Source: Clostridium sulfidigenes (GTDB lineage Bacteria > Bacillota > Clostridia > Clostridiales > Clostridiaceae). Taken from it: DNA of 37,725 bases. Below are positions 8,922 through 17,774 of this stretch, piece after piece. Position numbers and translations under genes: made by a program. Numbering within the stretch: position 1 is the stretch's first letter; each line of letters starts with the position of its first letter. Location of the stretch: assembly GCF_000732635.1 (NCBI RefSeq), contig NZ_JPMD01000050.1:1-37725 (forward strand), written 5' to 3'. Under the pieces are notes generated by a model, which saw only the letters and a list, made by a program, of their open reading frames with translations, ran no database searches and was not told where the DNA came from.

Positions 8922-10186
8922 TTATTTAAACATATAAAATAGAAATGGTATCTCCATCTCTTCTTTACTTGCTCCACCATGCATTCCTAGAAATGTAACT
9001 TCAAATATATCTTTTTCATACCACCAAACAGTATTATTTTCTTTAGGCAATATAACTAAATTTCCAACTCTCTCTAATAACTTTTCACTAGGAACTCCAA
9101 ATAAGCCTTTATCTTTTAAATCTTCAAATAGATATACTTGTGCTATTTCATATAACTCCTTTTCAAGAATAGTCTTTAACTCTATCAAATATTTCTCCTC
9201 TACATGCAGAAATAAATCTCTACAATATCCTGCTGGTGACATGATATCATTGTTTTTATTTTTCTTTAAATACTTCTCTATATCAGGAATTAGTTTATTA
9301 ATATAATATGGATTTTTTAGATCAATATCAATTTGACCATGGTCTGCAGAAATTATAATAGCAGTATTACTAAACTTATCTTTTCCTTCTTCATAAAACC
9401 TATCTAAATTTTTAAATAAATTACCCATAACTATTTTAAATTCTTCTGATTGATTTCCTTTTGCATGAGCTATAGCATCAATGTCATGTAAATAAACATA
9501 AAAATATTCTTTATCATCATTCTTTAATAAATCCTTTGATAATGATTTAAACAAATCTTCATTTGTGTCATAACCCTTTAAATTAGCATCCCTACATGTG
9601 AATCTAGTATAGGTACCATTATTTATATGACTAGGTTGATAAACAGTACTTTTTATTCCATGGTTTAATAATTCTTTAAAAAAGCTTTTTGTGGTATAAA
9701 GTCACTGGGTTTTATATTTTTCCTTGTTAAGGTTTCATTATATTTATTTCTTGCTTCCTTAAATAAAAATGATGTTACTATATCATCAGCTTTTGGTTCA
9801 TAATAAAACCACTCATAAAGTCCATGTTCATAAACTGATTCACCAGATAATGCTGTTGTTACATGTGCTGTTGTAGTAGATGGGAATTGTGAAGTTAATT
9901 TTGAAACTACACCGCTCTTTTCTAATTTACATAAAAATTTAGAATGTTCTTTATATTTATCGTAAAAACACCATCCAAAAGCATCCGTTAGAAAAAATAC
10001 TATTTTATTAGGTTTCTCATTGCTATTTCCGATAACATCACTAGGGAGTTTTTTATCTGAATCAATATTAAATAAATCTTTTATAGTTCCACAAATATTA
10101 GAAAAACAGTAACTATCATATAAAGGAATTGTCAGTCCACTAATGTTACTTTTATTAACTTGGTTTATTGAATTTGTATTTATCAT
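8922..10186 (-). pseudogene. Alkaline-phosphatase-superfamily phosphodiesterase, split by a frameshift
   Basis: Two adjacent frames encode one type I phosphodiesterase/nucleotide pyrophosphatase-like enzyme of about 420 residues. The upstream part (10186 down to the stop at 9665) has KIVFFLTDAFGW for metal binding and PSTTTAHVTTALSG with the Thr nucleophile. The downstream part has HDIDAIAH, SADHGQ and GMHGG, the remaining metal ligands. Translation stops 9 bases after a run of six T (minus strand; A run 9678-9683). In the -1 frame the reading continues without a break through KELLNHGIKSTVYQPSHINNGTY-like sequence into the second half, so no coding sequence is missing except one base. The site reads T TTT TTA, a known slippery heptamer, so either one T was lost or ribosomes shift here. 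The start is ATG 10186 after AGAGGTGAG, not the TTG at 10201. Confidence 0.8.
9679..9685 (-). other. Slippery heptamer T TTT TTA at the frameshift point
   Basis: On the coding strand the zero-frame codons are GCT TTT TTA AAG AAT TAT TAA. A -1 slip on T TTT TTA gives AAA GAA TTA, exactly the frame of the second half. I see no strong hairpin or Shine-Dalgarno stimulator around it, so a simple deletion in the T-run is the more economical view. Confidence 0.45.
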
Positions 10187-10378
10187 ATACTCACCTCTCA
10201 ACTTTGAGTTTATAAATATATTTTAAAACTTCCATTTATTTCTTTCAAGCTCTATGCATCTTATTTCCACATTATAGAAACCGATTTCTGCAAATATCAC
10301 TATATATTAATACGTAATTATATATTAACAACGGGATACCATATTAGAGTATGTAGAAATCAGCATTGCTTCTAGTTT

Positions 10379-10625
10379 TTATCTAAGAATTCTTTCATCA
10401 ATTCTTCTAACAAGACTATACGTATAACTATCAAAATACTTTTCCTCTTTCAATAGCTACCATTCCATGATTATTCTTAAAAATATTACTCAATAAATTA
10501 GTAAGAACCTCTTTATAGTCTTTATCATATAAGGCTTCTATATATTTCTGCTCCATATTATATTGTTTTTGTGCAAGCTTAACTGCATCCTCTAAATACT
10601 TTTCATTTAACTTTTCAAATACCAT
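10379..10625 (-). pseudogene. GNAT acetyltransferase remnant with its middle deleted
   Basis: From ATG 10625 (after AGAGGGGTAAGAGA) the product starts MVFEKLNEKYLEDAVKLAQ and runs to GMVAIERGKVF at residue 64, then stops. This is the beginning of a two-domain clostridial GNAT acetyltransferase of roughly 300 residues. Directly after it, in another frame, comes FDSYTYSLVRRIDERILR and a stop at 10379-10381, which resembles the normal end of the same family. The roughly 230 residues between are gone, including the acetyl-CoA loop, and the junction is out of frame, so the gene cannot be functional. The family match is from memory. Confidence 0.65.
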
Positions 10626-10650
10626 TCTCTTACCCCTCTTAATATATAAC

Positions 10651-11133
10651 TTATTTAGTAAAATCCTGTTTTAGTTTTTCTGCTACTAATAGAACTTCTT
10701 CTAAATTATTTTCTGTTTTAAGATTTTCTTTAATATGGCTCATTATTTCTCTTATATTACTTAAAGAATTACCAAACTTATCATTCATCCATTGATACCT
10801 TGGCAATAACCATAAATGTAAGTGACCTGATCGTTCTTCTTGAATAATAGTAACCTCATTAATATCACATATATTTTTCATTTCAACTCTTGCTTTGTAA
10901 ACTAAATCAAAAAGTTCTGTAGACTCCTCTAATGTTAGCTCCGCAATAGATCTTACGTGCTTTTTAGATGCTGCAATTAAAAATCCACTAAGTGGAACAT
11001 CTGGATCTTGATGAAGAACAAAGTTCTTTGTATCATATATTATTCCACCTGGTGGCACCATATCATTCTTTCCAATGGAACATCCCATACATTGATCTGT
11101 CCACTGATTATTCATAAAATCTTTAAACCCCAT
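10651..11133 (-). CDS. HIT-family protein
   Basis: This is a 160-residue histidine-triad protein. Members are nucleotide hydrolases or transferases that attack a phosphate through the middle His. The fold is visible: FVLHQDPDVPLSGFLIAASKKHVRSIAELT, then a helix, then the triad region GHLHLWLLPR (about residues 104-113). The third His of the canonical H-x-H-x-H is Trp here; the nucleophile position, the second His, is kept. A CMGC pair near residue 15 may bind metal. The longest frame starts at 11202, but GGAGG lies inside it, seven bases before ATG 11133, which I take as the start. It may share a transcript with the decayed GNAT gene that follows 26 bases on. Confidence 0.8.
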   Translation of the reverse strand: MGFKDFMNNQWTDQCMGCSIGKNDMVPPGGIIYDTKNFVLHQDPDVPLSGFLIAASKKHVRSIAELTLEESTELFDLVYKARVEMKNICDINEVTIIQEERSGHLHLWLLPRYQWMNDKFGNSLSNIREIMSHIKENLKTENNLEEVLLVAEKLKQDFTK

Positions 11134-11288
11134 TTTCAACCTCCATAACTCCTGATAATGTAAATAATAATGTTTCTCTATTAACCTTCCATCTGGAAAC
11201 ATACCCTTATTATACCAGATACATTCTAAGTATGCTTATTATTTCATATCATCTATTTTAACTTTACCTAATAAACCCTTTAATTAAG

Positions 11289-11447
11289 ATGAAAAAAATA
11301 TTATACTTAAATGAGTGTCCAAATCTTTGGTTTGGCTTACATGGACTTATTTATCCTAAGGGACAAGGAGTTCTAAGTATAGAAAATACTGATACTAAGA
11401 ACTCTGTTTATTGGAATGAATATAGAGATGCCTTTCTCTATGATTAA
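11289..11447 (+). CDS. Short hypothetical frame, possibly a remnant
   Basis: An ATG-to-TAA frame of 52 residues begins MKKILYLNECPNLWFGLHGL and continues with a Gly/Pro-rich turn (YPKGQG) and a run of acidic and aromatic residues. The composition looks protein-like rather than random, but there is no ribosome-binding site. It may be the broken end of a larger gene lost during the decay seen around it. I do not recognise it. Confidence 0.3.
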   Translation: MKKILYLNECPNLWFGLHGLIYPKGQGVLSIENTDTKNSVYWNEYRDAFLYD

Positions 11448-11490
11448 TAATACCTACAAATAGAAAAATACTAGATTGAGGAGTTTATAT

Positions 11491-12840
11491 ATGAGAAAAA
11501 AAGATATACTTGAGTTAAAAAGACGTTTTAAAAAAGATCATTGCACCTTCACTAAGTTGTGTGGTTGCTATGTTAATGGAGAAAAAAATATCATTTTAAA
11601 ATTTAGAGAATCATTTCTAAATTTAGATGAGGATGAATACTTTAAGTACTTAGAAATCGCTAAAAAAGTACTGTCTGGTACTATTGGAAATAATATTTTA
11701 GAACTTAACTTTCCAATTAATGAAGACTATGTGAATGAAAGACAAATTTCTCTTATGCAACTTAAAAAAAGTCAATTAAAAGATGATGCTCTCCTTGATA
11801 ATTTTTATGATTTAATTATTGATAATTATGATTTTACAGGTAATTTTATAATACTTATTTTTCATGACGCTTATGATGTTATTACTAAAACCACTGATAA
11901 TGCAAAGTTAGATGAATCTGAAGAAGTATATGAATATGTGTTATGTGCAATATGCCCTGTTTCACTTTCTGAGCCTGGTCTTAGATACTTTGAAGAAGAA
12001 AATAAAATAAAAGCACGTATTAGAGATTGGGTAGTTGATGCTCCAACTAATGGCTTTGTGTTTCCTGCTTTTATTGAGCGTAGTTCAGATGTCAACTCTA
12101 TTATGTATTACACGAAAAATGCAAAGGATACCCATCCTGAATTAATGGAAAATGCTTTGGGTTGTTATTCAAAACAAACTGCTACCTTGCAAAAAGAAAC
12201 ATTTGAGTCAATTATTAAAGATTCTTTTAGTACTGAAGAAAAGAAGGCTGATAAAATTTTTATGGAAGTACAAGAAAATCTAAGTGCTATGGTAGAGGAA
12301 TACAATGCTATATATGATGATGCAGATTGTGAACCTATAAGCTTAACAAAGAAGGATATACAAAACCTTTTAATAGAAAGTGGAGTTCCTGAAGAAATCA
12401 CTTCTAAGATTGAAGAATCCTATGTAGAAAACTTTGGTGATGATCTTCCTTTAGCAGAAAATTTAATTGATTCAAAGGCACTTAAGGTAAATGCCCAAAG
12501 AAAGAAAGAAGAACACCTTCAAAAACAAGTAGAAATACTTCAAACTAAACTGGAGGAAGTTAAACAAGAAACTTCTGTAGATAGTGAAACTCCCTTGTCC
12601 ACAGAAGCTAGTGAAGATAATATAATTTTAGAAGAACCTTTAGAAACTAATTTAGAGAACGCTTTGGATATAAATTCAGAAGATAATAAAAATGCTCCTG
12701 ACTATGACGTTATACTTCAAGTAAAACCTGAAAAGATACCTCAAATAAAATCTCAAATAATTGATGGTCAAAAATGCATAGTTATTCCTATTAATGAGAA
12801 TGAACAAACTGCAGTTAATGGCTTAGATCATTTGATTTAA
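11491..12840 (+). CDS. DUF4317 domain-containing protein
   Basis: This 449-residue cytoplasmic protein matches DUF4317, a Firmicute family of unknown function. The N-terminus MRKKDILELKRRFKKDHCTF and the GCYVNGEKNII segment are characteristic, as is VVDAPTNGFVFPAFIERSSD near residue 185. The last 100 or so residues are low-complexity and acidic, with a Lys/Gln/Glu-rich coiled coil (KKEEHLQKQVEILQTKLEEV) before a short globular end. The longest frame starts at TTG 11476, but that TTG is part of the Shine-Dalgarno TTGAGGAG, so ATG 11491 is chosen. It is a single-gene unit facing the leftward membrane-protein gene; no clear terminator separates them. Confidence 0.85.
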   Translation: MRKKDILELKRRFKKDHCTFTKLCGCYVNGEKNIILKFRESFLNLDEDEYFKYLEIAKKVLSGTIGNNILELNFPINEDYVNERQISLMQLKKSQLKDDALLDNFYDLIIDNYDFTGNFIILIFHDAYDVITKTTDNAKLDESEEVYEYVLCAICPVSLSEPGLRYFEEENKIKARIRDWVVDAPTNGFVFPAFIERSSDVNSIMYYTKNAKDTHPELMENALGCYSKQTATLQKETFESIIKDSFSTEEKKADKIFMEVQENLSAMVEEYNAIYDDADCEPISLTKKDIQNLLIESGVPEEITSKIEESYVENFGDDLPLAENLIDSKALKVNAQRKKEEHLQKQVEILQTKLEEVKQETSVDSETPLSTEASEDNIILEEPLETNLENALDINSEDNKNAPDYDVILQVKPEKIPQIKSQIIDGQKCIVIPINENEQTAVNGLDHLI

Positions 12841-12870
12841 GGTATCTGAAAATAAATATAGACTTACTAT

Positions 12871-13710
12871 CTACATTGCTGAAGTATTACTTCTAATGAA
12901 GCTTACTTCAGCCTTACCTGAATGTAGTTGCCATATATACCAGAAAGCATAAGGAATTATTATTATACCGTTAAATATTCCCCATCCAAATAATATATCT
13001 GCATTAAACCATGATGATGCATCCATTACAGCTGGGAATAAGTTAGGTAAACAAGCTCTAATTAATACGTGAGCAGATAAGGTATATATACGAGCTGCTA
13101 TATAAAGTTCAGGTTTTCTTTTAATAATTGGATATATTTCTGCTGCCAATAATATGCATATAGAGCTAGCAAAGTATTTACCAGTTTCACCATATACAAA
13201 GCATAAATTCCAAGTTGTATATAATAAATTCCAAGCTATAGTTGTATAAGCTATAAACATACTATTATCTTCAGCACTTAATTTAAAGAATTTTCGTCCA
13301 TTGGGGAATGGAATAGTAAAACATAATAATAATCCACAAAGCGCATTGCCATAGTTTTTTAAAGTAACATCTTTTATGGTAGCTTCGGCAATATTTAAGA
13401 ATAGTACCGCATAAATGAACCAAACTATCCAATCCTTTCTCATAAAGTCCCAGAACTGTCCTTTATATTGTTCTTGATCAGCTACACGGAAAAATCCACC
13501 TATTATAAGTGGCAATATAGCACTGAATGTTTTTGCCCAACGAAACCAACCATTTATGCCTCCCATAAGCCAAAGTGGAAAAGTAAATAAAGATACAACC
13601 CAGAAGATAGCTGCAAATTTGTGATGTTTCCTCATATATTCAATCATGAATAAAAGTAAAATAAAATAAGTTCCCATGGAAATTACATATTCCCAAACAG
13701 GAATATTCAT
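12871..13710 (-). CDS. Multi-pass membrane protein of unknown function
   Basis: This is a 279-residue integral membrane protein with about eight hydrophobic segments, starting MNIPVWEYVISMGTYFILLL. Trp and Tyr are abundant (WFRWAK, TTWNLCFVYGETGKYFASS). I see no transport or enzyme motif. It may correspond to DUF5692, but that is an uncertain recollection. The longest frame opens at 13743; AGAGGAG abuts one internal ATG (13719), so the next ATG at 13710, nine bases on, is the likely start. It is a monocistronic gene. Confidence 0.7.
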   Translation of the reverse strand: MNIPVWEYVISMGTYFILLLFMIEYMRKHHKFAAIFWVVSLFTFPLWLMGGINGWFRWAKTFSAILPLIIGGFFRVADQEQYKGQFWDFMRKDWIVWFIYAVLFLNIAEATIKDVTLKNYGNALCGLLLCFTIPFPNGRKFFKLSAEDNSMFIAYTTIAWNLLYTTWNLCFVYGETGKYFASSICILLAAEIYPIIKRKPELYIAARIYTLSAHVLIRACLPNLFPAVMDASSWFNADILFGWGIFNGIIIIPYAFWYIWQLHSGKAEVSFIRSNTSAM

Positions 13711-13880
13711 ATTATACATCTCCTCTTTTAAATATTGTAACAAATAATCTTATACTTATATATATTACATAGTATAGTTAAACATAACTAATATAAACTT
13801 ACAGTTTATGTAATCCAAATTAATAAATTAGTGATTATAAAAGATAAAACTCTAATGCCATTGTAACTTTAGATAAACTT

Positions 13881-13916
13881 AAAGGAGATACCCCCTTAAA
13901 GATGGTATCTCCCTTT
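13881..13916 (-). terminator. Terminator after the two-component/ABC cluster
   Basis: AAAGGAGATACC (13881-13892) pairs with GGTATCTCCCTTT (13904-13916) with one bulged base. It lies 62 bases past the stop of the last gene of the cluster. Confidence 0.75.
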
Positions 13917-13978
13917 ATGTTATATATCAAATATCTGAACACTACATTCAAAATCATAATTTTTTTAATAACATATAT

Positions 13979-14347
13979 TTAATTATTATATTTTGAGTTT
14001 ATATCTGCTAAAATATCATCTACTATATCATCATTTTCTTGTTCAACTACAGATTTTTCAGTATTACCACATACTTCATTACAATTACCTATATAACTAA
14101 TTTGTTTTATAATAAACCCTAGTAAAAATAAACATATTCCGTAAAATACATAGGGTGTTACTGAAATCAAATAATAATTAATCACTTCTGCTAATTGCTT
14201 GCTTGGCTCAAATCCTTGTAAGATTAAATTCGATATATGCTTATATGATGTATAAATATTAAATATTGCAAACACACCCATAATTATTGAACATATATTT
14301 AGTATAAATGTAACTTTTGGGGTGTTCTTAAATTCTGATGCCATCAT
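13979..14347 (-). CDS. Small two-helix membrane protein
   Basis: This is a 122-residue protein with two strong hydrophobic segments (FILNICSIIMGVFAIFNIY and YLISVTPYVFYGICLFLLGFII) and a charged, acidic C-terminal tail (EQENDDIVDDILADI). No family is recognised. It ends the response regulator-kinase-permease-ATPase cluster, 50 bases after the ATPase, so it may be an accessory part of that system; this is inference from position. AAAGGAGG lies five bases before tandem ATG codons at 14347 and 14344; either could be used. Confidence 0.65.
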   Translation of the reverse strand: MMASEFKNTPKVTFILNICSIIMGVFAIFNIYTSYKHISNLILQGFEPSKQLAEVINYYLISVTPYVFYGICLFLLGFIIKQISYIGNCNEVCGNTEKSVVEQENDDIVDDILADINSKYNN

Positions 14348-14398
14348 ATTAACCTCCTTTATTTAATAATTTAAATTTATTTTAATTTATCCCTTAAT

Positions 14399-15097
14399 TT
14401 AGCCATGATTCTTAGATTTATTATTAGTGTGACTTTTAATAAATAACAATTTTCCAGATTGCAATCCCCATATCTCATCAAGATATGTACATACTTTTTT
14501 AGAATGAGTGACGATAATAACACATTTATTATGATTATGGGCTAATGATAATAAAATATCCATTATTTTTTCTTCTGTTTCATTATCTAAATTACCTGTT
14601 GGTTCATCTGCAATTATTATATCTGGGTTATGTGCAATAGCTCTAGCTATTCCTATACGTTGCTGTTCACCACCAGATAAATTTAAAATTTTTCTATTAG
14701 CTGTATCTAAATCAATTCCAACATCTTTTAATAAATTATATACATAATTATTTTTATTTTTCTCCTTTACACTACTTATATTCATGGATAATAGTATATT
14801 TTCTTTGGCTGTGGCATTCAATAGTAAATTATATCCTTGAAATATAACTCCAATATCATTTGCTCTATATAGATCCTTATCTATTGATTTTAAGTTTGTG
14901 TCTTTGTATAAAACTTCTCCCTTAGTACATGTATCAAGACCTGATATTAGAGAAAGTAATGTACTTTTTCCTGCTCCTGATTTCCCTACTATTCCATAAA
15001 CTTTTCCTTTTTCGAAGTTAATATTTATATTACTAAAAACATCTTTTTTCCCATTTTCATATCTATAATTTACATCTTTTAAACTTAATAAACTCAT
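14399..15097 (-). CDS. ABC transporter ATP-binding protein, MacB/LolD type
   Basis: This 232-residue ATPase powers the adjacent FtsX-like permease. Walker A is GKSGAGKST (about residues 38-46), the Q-loop is GVIFQGYNLL, the signature is LSGGEQQR, Walker B is IIIADEPTGNLDN and the switch His lies in VIIVTHS. LSGGEQQR plus DEPTGNLD is typical of the MacB/LolD/FtsE group, whose members export peptides or drive mechanical work rather than uptake. The longest frame begins at 15136, but the Shine-Dalgarno AGAAAGGA sits inside it; ATG 15097 overlaps the end of the permease gene by sharing its ribosome-binding region, so the two are translated together. Confidence 0.9.
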   Translation of the reverse strand: MSLLSLKDVNYRYENGKKDVFSNININFEKGKVYGIVGKSGAGKSTLLSLISGLDTCTKGEVLYKDTNLKSIDKDLYRANDIGVIFQGYNLLLNATAKENILLSMNISSVKEKNKNNYVYNLLKDVGIDLDTANRKILNLSGGEQQRIGIARAIAHNPDIIIADEPTGNLDNETEEKIMDILLSLAHNHNKCVIIVTHSKKVCTYLDEIWGLQSGKLLFIKSHTNNKSKNHG

Positions 15098-15101
15098 ATT
15101 A

Positions 15102-16526
15102 TTAATTCCTTTCTGATAATATTTTTCTTGGTTCAAATCTCATTATATATAAAATTCCTATACCTATAGACACCGCTCCTAGTAACAGAGCTATTAATGT
15201 AATTCCTAAAACAGCTTCACCACTTAAAAATACATCTAATTTTTCTATTGGTGGCGCTGAACTTGTTGCACCCATAGCTACTGACATCATTCCTGAAGAA
15301 GCCTCTTTTTGAGCATCTAATTGACCTTGCAGAAGTATATTAGAAATAGGCTGAGCTGATAAACTACCTATACCTAAACCTACCGTTAATGAAATTCCTA
15401 TCATAAATAATGTTTCGAATATTAAACCTAAAGCTACTTTTCCTTTCTTCATACCCATAGCTCTAAGTACTCCAATTTCATATTTTCTTTCACGAATACC
15501 TAAAATTGAAATTAAGATTAATATACTACCACCAAAACCTAAAACTAAAAACATAAAGATATTAGAAACCTTTTTTAAACCTTCTATAGGTTTAACAATA
15601 TTATTATAACTAGTAGCATCTGTAGATATTTCAAGTGTATCACTTAACCCTTTTTTATGTGCCTCCTCATTAAAGGCATCTAATAAATCTGGATTTTTTA
15701 AATAGTATTGAGCATCTAAGTTAATTAAATCTTTATCTTTTTTTACTTTTTCATTGTATTTTCTTAAAGTATCATAGGTTGTAATAATTTCATTTTTTCT
15801 ATTGATTATAGGATGTTTAAATCCCATACTATCTGATTTTGACCCATCATAATATATTCCTGAAACAGTTAATTGTAATGACTCAAAATTGTCTGGATCA
15901 TCTGGATTTTGAGATTTAAAACTATCTCCAACCTTTAAATTATTTAATTTTGCAAAATCTTCACTTATCATAGCTTCGCCATCTTTTTCTGGCATTTTAC
16001 CATCTGTGATTTTTCTTGTACCATTATTAAATTCTTCTCTACCGGCTTTATTAAGTCCACCTAAAATGTTTAAATAACCATCTTTAGCATTTTCTGATTT
16101 TTTATTTCCTCCTATTACATTTACATTCATACCACCTGAATTACCATATTCTTTGTTTCTTTTTTCAACTTCATCTTGATCTAATGCTTTAATCTTATCG
16201 CTATACCCGATAAAACTAGAACTAAATATTGTTTCTTTAAGATGTTCAGATTTAGCAAGCTTTTCTTTAAGCTCATTAGAGGGGCCCTCATCAAAGCTTC
16301 CCATATCACCATTATTCATTTTTTCTTGCATTTTTTCTTGATTTGATTGAATAAATACTTCTGATCCAAACTTGTCTTTATAACCATTTATTATCTCATT
16401 AGAAGCTGTATTTATTATAACTGATATAGCTGCACATGAAAGTATTGCAATCATTATAACACCAAGTAAAATGTTTCGTCCTTTGTTTCTTGTTAAATTT
16501 TTACATGCATTTTTTAATATATACAT
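15102..16526 (-). CDS. ABC transporter permease, FtsX/MacB family
   Basis: This is a 474-residue membrane protein with the MacB plan. A first transmembrane helix (ILLGVIMIAILSCAAISVII, residues about 19-38) is followed by a large extracytoplasmic MacB-PCD domain (about 45-320, Lys/Asp/Asn-rich). Three C-terminal helices form the FtsX domain, with the cytoplasmic ERKYEIGVLRAMGMKKG loop that contacts the ATPase. There is no periplasmic adaptor gene, as expected in a Gram-positive. Together with the ATPase it probably exports or resists a peptide-like compound, since two-component-linked MacB-type pairs often do so. The start ATG is preceded by GGAGAG. A candidate response-regulator site lies upstream at 16575-16596. 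Confidence 0.88.
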   Translation of the reverse strand: MYILKNACKNLTRNKGRNILLGVIMIAILSCAAISVIINTASNEIINGYKDKFGSEVFIQSNQEKMQEKMNNGDMGSFDEGPSNELKEKLAKSEHLKETIFSSSFIGYSDKIKALDQDEVEKRNKEYGNSGGMNVNVIGGNKKSENAKDGYLNILGGLNKAGREEFNNGTRKITDGKMPEKDGEAMISEDFAKLNNLKVGDSFKSQNPDDPDNFESLQLTVSGIYYDGSKSDSMGFKHPIINRKNEIITTYDTLRKYNEKVKKDKDLINLDAQYYLKNPDLLDAFNEEAHKKGLSDTLEISTDATSYNNIVKPIEGLKKVSNIFMFLVLGFGGSILILISILGIRERKYEIGVLRAMGMKKGKVALGLIFETLFMIGISLTVGLGIGSLSAQPISNILLQGQLDAQKEASSGMMSVAMGATSSAPPIEKLDVFLSGEAVLGITLIALLLGAVSIGIGILYIMRFEPRKILSERN

Positions 16527-16563
16527 CCTTAAACTCTCCTTTTCTAATTTTGATTGTATCCAC

Positions 16564-16596
16564 AGTATAACAAATTGATTGTTTACTCAATGTTAA
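16564..16596 (-). promoter_or_regulatory. Candidate response-regulator site and -10 before the ABC permease gene
   Basis: On the minus strand two 11-base half-sites, TTAACATTGAG and TAAACAATCAA (16596-16575), are followed five bases later by the -10 TATACT (16569-16564). The 22-bp site matches the one before the response-regulator gene at 18 of 22 positions. It covers the -35 region, which lacks a good consensus, as expected for an activator of the OmpR type. Confidence 0.55.
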
Positions 16597-16622
16597 CTCT
16601 ACCACTAAGGATTTAATAAAAA

Positions 16623-17774
16623 TTATATTTTATATTCAGAAAAGGCTAAATAAAAACAAGATCCTTTATTTATTTCACTATCTACAATTACAAAACCATC
16701 ACAGAGATCACATACATGGGATACTAAGCTTAATCCTATTCCATAACCATCCTTATTTAATTCATTAATTCTATATTTATTATTGAATATTTTTCCAATA
16801 GAATTCTTATCCATACCAATACCCTGGTCTTCAACTGTAATAACAACTGTATTTTTTTTATTTTCAACTGATACTTTAATGGGTTTACCTTCTCCATATT
16901 TTACTGCATTATCAACTAGATTACTTATAGCACGATATATCCATCTTTCTTTGGCTAAAATTATAGTATTACTTTCATCATCAAAATCAAATTCAATATT
17001 TCTGTATGTCTTCCTATAACCATCACAAATAGAAGCACAAATTAATGAAACATCTACTTCGGTCAAACCTTTATCAATTTTTACATCACTTAAAGTTAAA
17101 ACATCATCTATGCTGTCTGAAATATTATCTATAAATTTAAGATATTCTTGATTATTATCTATTTCTAAGTTAGTCCTTAAAATTGCTATAGCATTTTTTT
17201 GTTCATGTGATAAATAGGAATTTAATCTCTTATATTCATCCAAAGTTTGATTAAATTTATCCTTTATATTTTCATATGCAATGCCAAAAGATCTACTTAT
17301 CAAAGCTGGATCGAAGTCATCGTCTATATCATTAAGCTTATTAACTATATTTTCAATCTCTTTATCATGAATCTTATTTAAGATTATCCACAACAAAATG
17401 GATGCTATTATAAAAATAGAAAAAAACATTAAAATAGTCACTGCTATATTTTCAAATCCAATACTTAAATATACTCTTCCAATTTCGCTAGCATCAGTTA
17501 ATCTGTTGGATCTTAAAATTATACTATTAATAGTTTCTACATTTCCATATATATTTTCTAATGAATTCTCTCCATAGTTCATATAATTAAGAATTGCTCT
17601 ATTTTCCTCTAAATTAGAACTTACAGCAAAATATTTAATATCTTTCATAGATGTGCTTTCTGCTAAATTACTAAATGAACTCCTGACACCGTAAATTCCA
17701 AAAATCAAAACTAAAGTTAAAATTAAAGAATATATAACTATAACTAACCCACTTTTTAAATTTACTCTACGCAT
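16623..17774 (-). CDS. Sensor histidine kinase
   Basis: This 383-residue membrane kinase has a first helix (SGLVIVIYSLILTLVLIFGIYG) and a second (AVTILMFFSIFIIASILLWII, about 114-134) bracketing an extracellular domain of about 80 residues. The H-box is SYLSHEQKN, with the phospho-accepting His near residue 190, followed by the ATPase boxes NLVDNAVKYG (N), DQGIGMD (G1) and GYGIGLSL (G2). It phosphorylates the response regulator whose gene it overlaps by 13 bases. The extracellular domain is larger than in BceS-type intramembrane kinases, so it may bind a ligand directly. Its ATG lies within the end of the regulator gene, indicating coupled translation. Confidence 0.9.
   Translation of the reverse strand: MRRVNLKSGLVIVIYSLILTLVLIFGIYGVRSSFSNLAESTSMKDIKYFAVSSNLEENRAILNYMNYGENSLENIYGNVETINSIILRSNRLTDASEIGRVYLSIGFENIAVTILMFFSIFIIASILLWIILNKIHDKEIENIVNKLNDIDDDFDPALISRSFGIAYENIKDKFNQTLDEYKRLNSYLSHEQKNAIAILRTNLEIDNNQEYLKFIDNISDSIDDVLTLSDVKIDKGLTEVDVSLICASICDGYRKTYRNIEFDFDDESNTIILAKERWIYRAISNLVDNAVKYGEGKPIKVSVENKKNTVVITVEDQGIGMDKNSIGKIFNNKYRINELNKDGYGIGLSLVSHVCDLCDGFVIVDSEINKGSCFYLAFSEYKI

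Noticed and set aside
9400..9700. Two separate enzymes at the phosphodiesterase locus
   Set aside because: The -1 frame is open from the T-run into the second half and the metal-ligand motifs are divided between the halves, so it is one gene.
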